Source: JANMOK01 sp031415055 (GTDB taxonomy: Bacteria > Pseudomonadota > Alphaproteobacteria > Rhodobacterales > Rhodobacteraceae). From it: a stretch of DNA of 64,000 bases. The position numbers and the translations under genes are program-made. Location: contig JANOQZ010000006.1 in the NCBI GenBank assembly GCA_031415055.1, positions 1 to 64,000 on the forward strand, read 5' to 3'. The notes under the pieces are model-generated. The model was not told the origin of the DNA. It was given only the letters and a program-made list of their open reading frames with translations, and did no database searches. This document shows, one piece after another, positions 54,451-61,325 of this stretch; the stretch's first letter is position 1, and each line of letters begins with the position of its first letter.

Positions 54451-56094
54451 ATGGCGCGTTACGTATTCATCACCGGTGGTGTGGTTTCCTCGCTTGGCAA
54501 AGGCCTTGCCTCGGCGGCCCTCGGTGCCCTGCTGCAGGCCCGCGGCTATTCGGTGCGGCTGCGCAAGCTCGACCCCTATCTCAACGTCGATCCCGGCACG
54601 ATGTCGCCGTTCGAGCATGGCGAGGTTTTCGTTACCGATGACGGGGCCGAAACCGACCTCGACCTTGGCCATTACGAACGCTTCACCGGTGTTTCCGCCC
54701 GCAAGACCGACAGCGTTTCCTCGGGCCGCATCTATTCCAACGTGCTGGAAAAGGAACGGCGGGGCGACTACCTTGGCAAGACCATCCAGGTCATTCCGCA
54801 TGTCACCAATGAAATCAAGGACTTCCTGAAGATTGGTGAGACAGAGGTTGACTTCATGCTGTGCGAAATCGGCGGCACCGTCGGCGATATCGAGGGCCTG
54901 CCATTTTTTGAGGCCATCCGCCAGTTCGCCCACGAACGCCCGCGCGGCCAATGCATTTTCATGCATCTGACGCTGCTGCCCTATCTGGCGGCGGCGGGCG
55001 AATTAAAAACCAAACCGACCCAGCACAGCGTAAAAGAACTGCAGAGCATCGGCATCGCCCCCGACATCCTCGTCTGCCGCTCCGAACACCCGATCCCGGA
55101 ACGCGAACGCGAGAAGATCGCGCTGTTCTGCAACGTCCGCAAGGAAGCGGTGGTCGCCGCCTATGACCTGAAGAGCATCTACGAAGCCCCGCTCGCCTAT
55201 CACAAGGAAGGCCTCGACCAAGCCGTTCTCGACGCTTTCGGCATTTCCCCCGCACCCAAACCCAATCTGGCGAAATGGCACGACGTGCAAGACCGTATCT
55301 TCAACCCCGAAGGCGAAGTCAAAATCGCCGTGGTCGGCAAATATACCGACCACGAGGACGCCTATAAAAGCCTCGCCGAAGCCCTCACCCACGGCGGCAT
55401 GGCCAACCGGGTGCGGGTGACAACCCAATGGATCGGCTCGGAAATCTTCGAACGCGAAGACCCGGCCCCCTACCTCGAAGGCTTCAACGCCATCCTCGTG
55501 CCCGGCGGCTTTGGCGAACGCGGCACCGAGGGCATGATCAAGGCCGCGCAATTCGCTAGGCTGCGCAAAATCCCCTATCTCGGCATCTGCCTCGGCCTGC
55601 AAATGGCGGTGATCGAGGCCTGCCGCAACGTGATCGGCATCACCGATGCCGGCTCCGAGGAATTTGACCACGAAGCCGGCCGCAAACGCTTTACCCCCGT
55701 CGTCTACCACCTGAAAGAATGGGTGCAGGGCAACTACACCACCACCCGTCGGCTGGATGACGCCAAAGGCGGCACCATGCGGCTGGGCGCCTATACCGCG
55801 CTGCTGAAAGACGGCTCGCGGGTGGCGCAGGCTTACGGGGCAACGACAATCGAGGAACGCCACCGGCACCGCTACGAAGTGGACAGCAAGTATCGGGAGC
55901 CACTGGAAAAAGCCGGGCTGATCTTCTCCGGCATGTCGCCCGACAACCGCCTGCCCGAAATCGCCGAATGGTCCGACCACCCGTGGTTCATCGGCGTGCA
56001 ATTCCACCCCGAGTTGAAAAGCAAACCCTTCGCCCCGCACCCGTTGTTTGCCGATTTTATCCGGGCGGCGAAGGAGGGGGAGAGGATGGTTTGA
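54451..56094 (+). CDS. pyrG: CTP synthase
   Basis: 547 residues; aminates UTP to CTP. N-terminal synthetase domain (YVFITGGVVSSLGKGL, SPFEHGEVFVTDDGAETDLDLGHYERF) and class I GATase domain with LGICLGLQMAVIE nucleophile and VQFHPEL His-Glu. Typical of the family throughout. Confidence 0.98.
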   Translation: MARYVFITGGVVSSLGKGLASAALGALLQARGYSVRLRKLDPYLNVDPGTMSPFEHGEVFVTDDGAETDLDLGHYERFTGVSARKTDSVSSGRIYSNVLEKERRGDYLGKTIQVIPHVTNEIKDFLKIGETEVDFMLCEIGGTVGDIEGLPFFEAIRQFAHERPRGQCIFMHLTLLPYLAAAGELKTKPTQHSVKELQSIGIAPDILVCRSEHPIPEREREKIALFCNVRKEAVVAAYDLKSIYEAPLAYHKEGLDQAVLDAFGISPAPKPNLAKWHDVQDRIFNPEGEVKIAVVGKYTDHEDAYKSLAEALTHGGMANRVRVTTQWIGSEIFEREDPAPYLEGFNAILVPGGFGERGTEGMIKAAQFARLRKIPYLGICLGLQMAVIEACRNVIGITDAGSEEFDHEAGRKRFTPVVYHLKEWVQGNYTTTRRLDDAKGGTMRLGAYTALLKDGSRVAQAYGATTIEERHRHRYEVDSKYREPLEKAGLIFSGMSPDNRLPEIAEWSDHPWFIGVQFHPELKSKPFAPHPLFADFIRAAKEGERMV

Positions 56095-56101
56095 GGGGGG
56101 C

Positions 56102-56773
56102 GTGGGCAATAAAAGATTGGACGTTAATTTGAACAGCATTTGGGACAGCTTGATTTGGTTCTTGGTGGGGGCAGCATTTTCCGTTTTGTTGTTTTGGCTG
56201 CGTTATAGAATTCAGAAACCAAAACTGCGGGTATCTGGCTCCGGAAGTTCGTCGAAAAGACCCGATGGCGAAGACATTATGTTGACTTACGTCAACATTT
56301 GGAACGAGCCTTCATTCTTGGGTATTCGATTTGATCGTGGAACGGCAAAAATTGCCCACGCTCGCCTTTTTGACATGGCGGCCCACCAGTACGTAGGACC
56401 GGTACTTCAGTGGAATTCAAACTCAGAAGAATCCGGTCTCGCCAATGCCGTTGAAATTGAAACTGGTAAGACGGCTACCGTTAATTTGTTTGCAAAGTTG
56501 CGGTACGCCAATGAATACTTTATCCACACGGCCCCCTCAGCCCGAGAAAAGTGGCATCCAACACCGGCTGTCTTTGACCGAACGCGGCGGTGGTTCAGGC
56601 TTGATGTAGCGGATACTATTGGCCGCGTGTACAAATTTGAATTTGTCGTGGCAGGCCTAGATCAATCAGTCGGCGTTGGATTTCGGATCACGCCAAGCCA
56701 ACGGGTCGGCATGATTGCGGACTCAATTCGCACTATGCGTCGAGCTTTGTTTTCCGGCTGGCCCCGAAAATAG
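56102..56773 (+). CDS. Membrane-anchored protein of unknown function (accessory)
   Basis: 223 residues from a GTG preceded by GAGGGGGG. One N-terminal membrane helix (about 12-33, SLIWFLVGAAFSVLLFWL), then a soluble, mostly beta-strand domain (KPKLRVSGSG, LTYVNIWNEPSFLGIRFDRGTAKIAHARLFD). Looks like membrane-anchored immunoglobulin-like domains seen in accessory and defence loci, but I recognise no family. Directly follows pyrG and begins the island. Confidence 0.6.
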   Translation: MGNKRLDVNLNSIWDSLIWFLVGAAFSVLLFWLRYRIQKPKLRVSGSGSSSKRPDGEDIMLTYVNIWNEPSFLGIRFDRGTAKIAHARLFDMAAHQYVGPVLQWNSNSEESGLANAVEIETGKTATVNLFAKLRYANEYFIHTAPSAREKWHPTPAVFDRTRRWFRLDVADTIGRVYKFEFVVAGLDQSVGVGFRITPSQRVGMIADSIRTMRRALFSGWPRK

Positions 56774-56780
56774 TGAGCCA

Positions 56781-56831
56781 TAGGGTGGGGTTCACCCCAC
56801 CAATTCCCACGCAACTATCTGGAATGGTGGG
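56781..56831. repeat. Hairpin repeat R2
   Basis: 51 bases starting TAGGGTGGGG and containing the near-perfect hairpin GGTGGGGT-TC-ACCCCACC. It matches 57664-57714 at 44 of 51 positions. It sits between the stop of the accessory gene and an antitoxin remnant. Confidence 0.65.
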
Positions 56832-56841
56832 ATAAAACTCG

Positions 56842-56930
56842 CCCCACGCCCCAACACTCCGCACAATCCTCGTTTCCTTGTCAATCAACGAAAACAGCAC
56901 TCGTGCGGGACCGTTGCGGCCGCCTACCAC
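56842..56930 (-). pseudogene. Remnant of a HigA/XRE antitoxin 3' end
   Basis: Translated on the minus strand, this gives NGPARVLFSLIDKETRIVR, matching DGPARVLLALIDKEPGIVR at the C-terminus of the intact antitoxin at 57926. No N-terminal half or ribosome site is present. A second remnant lies at 59281. Confidence 0.7.
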
Positions 56931-57592
56931 GAAATTTGAAACAATGAGATACTGCGTTCAGCTTGAACTGAGTAGTGATGAAAACCAACATACGACGCAC
57001 AAAATACTGCCAACAATATGACGGCCAAATGGGTGACCAGTTCTAGCTGACGCTTGTTGTCATGGCGACTATTAATAACTAGTTTGTCGAAGTCGCAATC
57101 TAGGTAGATTTCCGCGACTAAGCCGCCCATCAAAATCCTCAGTGTATCCAAGTGTTTTCGATTTCGTTCGAGCGCGACACTTAATTCGTTTAAAAGGACT
57201 AGACCAAAAAGCCCGATGAATATGGGAACCAAAAATAGCCAGAAGTTCAAAAACGTCTTGTTTCCACTAAACGATGCAACTGCGGTGAGCCCATATGTTA
57301 CCGCAATCTGACCGGCGAATATCCACGACGCGACTACCCAATGTTCTTTCTGATAGTCTTTGATATGGGTAACGCAATCTTCGTAATGCAGCGCAATGAA
57401 TTCACTTTCGACGCCACCAGCCGATACGCTGCTTGGGATAAATCCTGCCGTACCGGCGGCCTTGCTACCCAAAATTGCTTTTTCCGTCAGTTTCAATTCC
57501 CGGTTCGAGAGTTGGCGTCGTTTGTCGGATTCTGGAAACAGCGAAAGGCAGAAAAGGTTCGCCGCAGCACGTGTCGCACTGATTATTAACAT
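56924..57592 (-). CDS. Four-helix-type membrane protein of unknown function (accessory)
   Basis: 222 residues from the ATG at 57592, notably AT-richer than the rest of the window, which suggests transfer. Two membrane helices near 112-155 (VASWIFAGQIAVTYGLTAV, FLNFWLFLVPIFIGLFGLVLL) and one near the C-terminus (LAVILLAVFCASYVGF), with a charged helical segment between. Two-plus-one helix layouts occur in SLATT and RipA-type effector membrane proteins, but I cannot confirm a family. Convergent with the gene at 56102. The frame runs on upstream through repeat sequence, which I exclude. Confidence 0.55.
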   Translation of the reverse strand: MLIISATRAAANLFCLSLFPESDKRRQLSNRELKLTEKAILGSKAAGTAGFIPSSVSAGGVESEFIALHYEDCVTHIKDYQKEHWVVASWIFAGQIAVTYGLTAVASFSGNKTFLNFWLFLVPIFIGLFGLVLLNELSVALERNRKHLDTLRILMGGLVAEIYLDCDFDKLVINSRHDNKRQLELVTHLAVILLAVFCASYVGFHHYSVQAERSISLFQISW

Positions 57593-57663
57593 TTGGTTTC
57601 TTTCTTTCGAAATTGCCGCTTCGGTTTTGTGATTTATGCTGCACGATTCAATATTAGCAAGCG

Positions 57664-57714
57664 TAGGGCGGGGTTCACCCCCCCAATTCCCGCGTAACCA
57701 TTTGCAATGGTGGG
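57664..57714. repeat. Hairpin repeat R3
   Basis: Second copy of R2 (44 of 51 bases identical), starting TAGGGCGGGG with GGGGTTCACCCC inside. Same strand orientation as R2. Confidence 0.65.
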
Positions 57715-57850
57715 GCCAATCCCCCCAACCACCCCGCAAAACCGCGACGGGGCGCAGCACCGGGAGGGGGTTCCGGAGGAACCACCTCAGCGACATCTCG
57801 CACAACGCCCGCCAAGCCGTTGGGCTTGATGTGACCTATCGAGAGCAACC

Positions 57851-57922
57851 GTAGGGTGCGTGATTTCACGCACCGCTTCCGAATTGTCGGCGCAAAGTGG
57901 TGCGTGCGAGCACGCACCCTAC
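57851..57922. repeat. REPIN-like element R4
   Basis: 72 bases bounded by GTAGGGTGCGTG / CACGCACCCTAC, with internal hairpins GGTGCGTGATTTCACGCACC (57855-57874) and a matching one at the right end. Same layout as R1 at 39460, with a different centre. It abuts the 3' end of the HigA-like antitoxin. Confidence 0.75.
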
Positions 57923-57925
57923 CCC

Positions 57926-58222
57926 TCACCCCAAAACCCTCCGCACAATCCCCGGTTCCTTATCAATCAACGCCAGCAGCACCCGCGCCGGTCCATCGGG
58001 CGACCGCCGCTTATGCTCCCAATTCAACAAAGTCGCCTTCTTCACCCCAATCGACCGCGCAAACGCCGCCTGCGACAGCCCGGTGCGAGCGCGGATTGCG
58101 GGCACGTCGGGGTCGGGCACTTCGATCACATGGACAACGTAACCTTCACGCGCACCTTCCAGATAGGCGCGCGCCTCTTTAAGGCCTTGTTCGATCCGCT
58201 TGAATGCTTCGCTGGTCATCAC
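57926..58222 (-). CDS. HTH (XRE) antitoxin of HigBA/RelE-type module
   Basis: 98 residues with a C-terminal-half HTH (IRARTGLSQAAFARSIGVKKATLLNWEHKRR) after an N-terminal helical segment; typical of antitoxins paired with DUF1044/RelE toxins (NadS group). It overlaps the toxin gene by four bases and is encoded after it, as in higBA. Decayed copies of its 3' end occur at 56842 and 59281. Confidence 0.85.
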   Translation of the reverse strand: MMTSEAFKRIEQGLKEARAYLEGAREGYVVHVIEVPDPDVPAIRARTGLSQAAFARSIGVKKATLLNWEHKRRSPDGPARVLLALIDKEPGIVRRVLG

Positions 58223-58557
58223 AGCGTCCTATATTCGGCGACGAGTGCTTCGCCGAGTTCCACCAACATTTTCGTTTCCTTCGCCGACAGATTATCTTTT
58301 TCGTTCTTCGCAAACATGGTCAACAGAAACACCGGACCGCTATCCGCCTTGTAGTAATGAATCGTCCGAAACCCGCCGCTCTTGCCACTGCCCTCTCGCG
58401 CGAACCGAACCTTGTGCAATCCGCCACCCAATTGGACGCCCGCCCAAGGATTGGCGGCCAGATAGTCGATCAACGCCATCCGCTCGGCATCCGTCATCGC
58501 GGCTTTTGCACGGCGCTGGAAATCCGGCATTTCCACGACTGTTTCCAGTTTCACCAT
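58219..58557 (-). CDS. RelE/HigB-type toxin (DUF1044-like)
   Basis: 112 residues from the ATG at 58557: FQRRAKAAMTDAERMALIDYLAANPWAGVQLGGGLHKVRFAREGSGKSGGFRTIHYYK followed by FLLTMFAKNEKDNLSAKE. This is the RelE-like mRNA interferase pattern with basic residues after the GGG loop. Toxin first, antitoxin second, both on the minus strand. Confidence 0.85.
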   Translation of the reverse strand: MVKLETVVEMPDFQRRAKAAMTDAERMALIDYLAANPWAGVQLGGGLHKVRFAREGSGKSGGFRTIHYYKADSGPVFLLTMFAKNEKDNLSAKETKMLVELGEALVAEYRTL

Positions 58558-58591
58558 AGCCGCCACTGGCGTATATGTCAATGGCATACAT

Positions 58592-58873
58592 TCACACCAT
58601 CTCCACCCTCAACCTTTTCCCTGTCGCCGCCGCGTATTTCCGCAAGGTCTCGACCGAGGGCGACACCCTGCCACCTTCCAGTCGGGCAATCGCCGATTGC
58701 GTTGTGCCCAGCCGCTCGGCCAAAGCTTCTTGCGTCAGCCCAGCCGCAGCACGGGCGCGGAGCATTTGTTCGATGACCGAATATTCCGCATCCGCTTCGG
58801 CATAGGCAGCGGCAAATTCCGGGTCCTGCATGAAGTCGGTCTTCATATTCTGCAAAGAAACCAGCTTGCTCAT
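58592..58873 (-). CDS. XRE-family antitoxin of second HigBA module
   Basis: 93 residues from the ATG at 58873 with a central HTH (LTQEALAERLGTTQSAIARLEGGRVSPSVETLRKYAAATG). Its start overlaps the toxin stop by four bases (ATGA). Longer open frames upstream cover toxin sequence in another frame. Confidence 0.87.
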   Translation of the reverse strand: MSKLVSLQNMKTDFMQDPEFAAAYAEADAEYSVIEQMLRARAAAGLTQEALAERLGTTQSAIARLEGGRVSPSVETLRKYAAATGKRLRVEMV

Positions 58874-59193
58874 TCCCCGATCTCCTTCATTCGCAACCGC
58901 GCCAGGGCAATGGCCCGTGGCAGTGTTTTTTCCGATTTCTTCGTGAAGACATGCAGCACCACCACACGACGTCCGGTAACAGCCACATACAGCCCGCGCG
59001 CAATACCCTCTTGGGCCTTGGCCCGCAGTTCCCACAGCTTGCCATCAAGATGCTTGACATGCGGTTCGCGCAATTGGTCCAAGCCATATTCCGCGATAGT
59101 CTCAAGCAAACGTGTCATCCTTGACCGCAGCCCGGGCGGCAAAGCCCTGATTTCTTCGCGCGCGACCGCCAACAATTCAACTTTCCATCGCAT
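58870..59193 (-). CDS. HigB/Gp49-type toxin
   Basis: 107 residues, phage-derived Gp49-like / HigB family: EEIRALPPGLRSRMTRLLETIAEYGLDQLREPHVKHLDGKLWELRAKA then RVVVLHVFTKKSEKTLPRAIALARLR. Ribosome-dependent mRNA cleavage is the usual activity. ATG at 59193; paired with the downstream XRE antitoxin. Confidence 0.87.
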   Translation of the reverse strand: MRWKVELLAVAREEIRALPPGLRSRMTRLLETIAEYGLDQLREPHVKHLDGKLWELRAKAQEGIARGLYVAVTGRRVVVLHVFTKKSEKTLPRAIALARLRMKEIGE

Positions 59194-59207
59194 ATTCGCT
59201 ATATACC

Positions 59208-59258
59208 TTAACCGCTATGGTGTCAAACCAGAGATTAGACATTCCATATTGTGGTTAA
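59208..59258. promoter_or_regulatory. Candidate operator for the HigBA module
   Basis: TTAACCGCTAT (59208-59218) and the imperfect complement ATTGTGGTTAA (59248-59258) lie just upstream of the toxin start; nine of eleven positions pair. Antitoxins of this type repress their own promoter, so this is a reasonable but weak candidate. Confidence 0.3.
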
Positions 59259-59280
59259 GAAGCAGTTAGGTCCGGTTAAC

Positions 59281-59341
59281 CCCCTCACCCCAACACCCGC
59301 CGCACAATCCCCGGTTCCTTATAAATCAACGCCAGAAGCAC
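59281..59341 (-). pseudogene. Second remnant of the HigA antitoxin 3' end
   Basis: 57 of 61 bases identical to 57922-57982, covering the 3' flank and last codons of the intact antitoxin. Nothing upstream of this part survives. The high identity suggests a recent duplication. Confidence 0.75.
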
Positions 59342-59410
59342 ACAATCGCGTCACCCCACAGCAACAGACACCCTTCCCCTTACCTCCCATTCCCCCTATA
59401 CCCCACTCGC

Positions 59411-59860
59411 ATGATCGCCACCCTTCTCCGCCGCCTCAAAGGCGAACCGACTGCCGAGCAACTGCCGTCCGAAGATTGCCGGCTGGCAATGGCCGCCTTG
59501 ATGGTGCGCGTTGCCCGCGCCGATGACAGCTATGCCTCGGTTGAAATGTCGATGATCGACCGCGTGCTGACCGCCCGCTATGCGCTCGCAACCGCCGATG
59601 CGACCACGCTGCGTGATCAGGCCGAAAAGCTGGAAGCCCAAGCCCCCGACACGGTGCGTTTCACCCGGCTGATCAAAGACGCCGTGCCCTATATCGATCG
59701 CAATGCCGTGGCCGAGGCTCTGTGGCGGGTCGTGCTGGCCGACGACCATCGCGATGACCACGAAAACGCCTTCCTGCGCATGGTGGTCAATCTGCTGGGC
59801 GTTTCCGACGTTGACTCGGCCAAAGCGCGGCAAAAAGCCTCGGCCAACCCGCTTCAATAA
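59411..59860 (+). CDS. TerB-family (tellurite resistance-like) protein
   Basis: 149-residue helical protein with the TerB/DjlA-N pattern: LAMAALMVRVARADDSYASVEMSMIDRVL and LWRVVLADDHRDDHENAFLRMVVNLLGVSD, acidic pairs that may bind metal. No other ter genes are present, so a tellurite role is not implied. Its stop overlaps the convergent ThuA stop. Confidence 0.87.
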   Translation: MIATLLRRLKGEPTAEQLPSEDCRLAMAALMVRVARADDSYASVEMSMIDRVLTARYALATADATTLRDQAEKLEAQAPDTVRFTRLIKDAVPYIDRNAVAEALWRVVLADDHRDDHENAFLRMVVNLLGVSDVDSAKARQKASANPLQ

Positions 59861-60573
59861 TTCTTCGTCGCCCCTTCAAACATCGCCTTGGTTTGCCCCG
59901 CAGCCTTCGCCGCAGCCCTACCTTCCGACGCCCAAACCATGCCCCGGCGAAGCATTTCCTTTGCCGGTCCGTGATCAATCACATCGGCATGATGCCCCAA
60001 AGCATTGAAATACACCCGGCCAACACCCCATTTTCGCGTCCAAGCCACCGGAATATCGACCGGAGCATTGGCCGAGTGATACCAATTCACCGTCGGAAAC
60101 CGCGTCGTCGCCAACACCACATTCGCCGGGTCAACGTGCAAATAATACTGCTCGGTTTTCACGTCAAAATCGGCAATGCCATCTGTCAGCGGCCCCGAAT
60201 CCGGCACGATGTGCACCCGGTATTCCAGCCCATCGCCACCGGGATGTGCCACCCAATTCGCTCCCGTCATGAACTGCCACAACACATTGTCACGGAAGGC
60301 ATCACACATGCCGCCATGACAGCCCGCCAGTCCGACACCAACCGCCACCGCTTCGGCCACGTTGACGGCGAATTCCTTTTCAATCGTCCCCATCGTCCAG
60401 ATCGGCACGATCAATTCCAGCGCCTCCAACGCCGCGCGGTCGGCCAAAACATCCTGCGACGGCGACACCATGACCGAAAACCCCTCCGCCTCCAACATGC
60501 CGCGAAACAGCCCAGCCACCAATTCCGGTTGGTGCCCGTCCCAGCCGCCCCAGAATATCAACGCCTTTTTCAT
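59854..60573 (-). CDS. ThuA domain-containing protein
   Basis: 239 residues, ThuA (class I glutamine amidotransferase-like) fold: IFWGGWDGHQPE start, GVGLAGCHGGMCDAFRDNVLWQFMTGANWVAHPGG, PVAWTRKWGVGRVYFNALGHHADV. ThuA proteins take part in sugar (trehalose-like disaccharide) metabolism in rhizobia. Starts overlapping the aldolase stop by four bases, so the two are one transcription unit. Confidence 0.87.
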   Translation of the reverse strand: MKKALIFWGGWDGHQPELVAGLFRGMLEAEGFSVMVSPSQDVLADRAALEALELIVPIWTMGTIEKEFAVNVAEAVAVGVGLAGCHGGMCDAFRDNVLWQFMTGANWVAHPGGDGLEYRVHIVPDSGPLTDGIADFDVKTEQYYLHVDPANVVLATTRFPTVNWYHSANAPVDIPVAWTRKWGVGRVYFNALGHHADVIDHGPAKEMLRRGMVWASEGRAAAKAAGQTKAMFEGATKNY

Positions 60574-61184
60574 CGGATTCCTCCAACCGCCGCATCAAAC
60601 GCTGCCACCGCCTCTGCCGCCTTTTCGCCAACCTGCGCCGCGTCCCAGCCCGGCCTATACAGCGACGATCCCAGCCCAAACCCCGTCGCCCCTGCCGCAA
60701 TCCAACTAGCGAAATTCGCCGCCCCAACCCCGCCAACCATGAAAACATCACAACCCACCGGCAAAACCGCCCGCAGTGCCTGCAACCCCCCAATACCCAT
60801 CATCATCGCGGGAAACACTTTCAACCCATCCGCCCCGGCTTCCAGCGCGGCAAAGCATTCCGAAGGCGTCAACACTCCCGGATAAGACAGCATCCCCGCT
60901 GCCTTAGTCGCCGAAATCACGGCGACATTGCAATTGGGCGACACAATCATCCCCGCCCCGGTCGCCGCGACATTGCGCACGTCCTGCACGCTCCACACCG
61001 TGCCCGCCCCAAAAACTGCCCGCGCCCCACAAGCCCGCACCATCCGCGCGATACTGTCCAAAGGATCGGGCGAATTCAGCGGCACTTCGATCTTGGTAAT
61101 CCCGGCCTCAATCAAGGCCTCGGCGATACCAACAGCTTCATCGGGTTTCACGCCACGCAAAATCGCCACCAAGTTCCGGCTCAC
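60570..61184 (-). CDS. KDPG/KDPGal-type aldolase (2-dehydro-3-deoxy-6-phosphogalactonate aldolase-like)
   Basis: 204 residues, TIM barrel class I aldolase: VAILRGVKPDEA, KIEVPLNSPD (Glu), GAGTVWSVQDV, YPGVLTPSECFAALEAGADGLKVFPA with Schiff-base Lys. The PLNSPDP and KVFPA variants favour DgoA over Eda. GTG at 61184 has AGGAGG upstream, which decides the start. Pairs with ThuA. Confidence 0.88.
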   Translation of the reverse strand: MSRNLVAILRGVKPDEAVGIAEALIEAGITKIEVPLNSPDPLDSIARMVRACGARAVFGAGTVWSVQDVRNVAATGAGMIVSPNCNVAVISATKAAGMLSYPGVLTPSECFAALEAGADGLKVFPAMMMGIGGLQALRAVLPVGCDVFMVGGVGAANFASWIAAGATGFGLGSSLYRPGWDAAQVGEKAAEAVAAFDAAVGGIR

Positions 61185-61325
61185 ACGAATCCTCCTGCCA
61201 AGTCCCAATCCAAAGCAACGCAAACGCTGGCCCAAGTAAAGCGACAAATTCGCGCCATGCCCCTTGCCCCGACTCGGTGGCGCATGCCAGCTTCACGGTA
61301 ATTTCCGGCACAAAGGAATTTGACC

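Larger units (their letters stand above)
57593..57925. other. Repeat-rich gap between accessory genes
   Basis: 333 bases holding repeat R3 (57664-57714), REPIN-like R4 (57851-57922) and about 130 bases between them that look like decayed coding sequence without a recognisable parent. Confidence 0.5.

Noticed and set aside
59411..59860. Tellurite resistance locus
   Set aside because: Only a lone TerB-like protein is present, with no terZABCDE neighbours.
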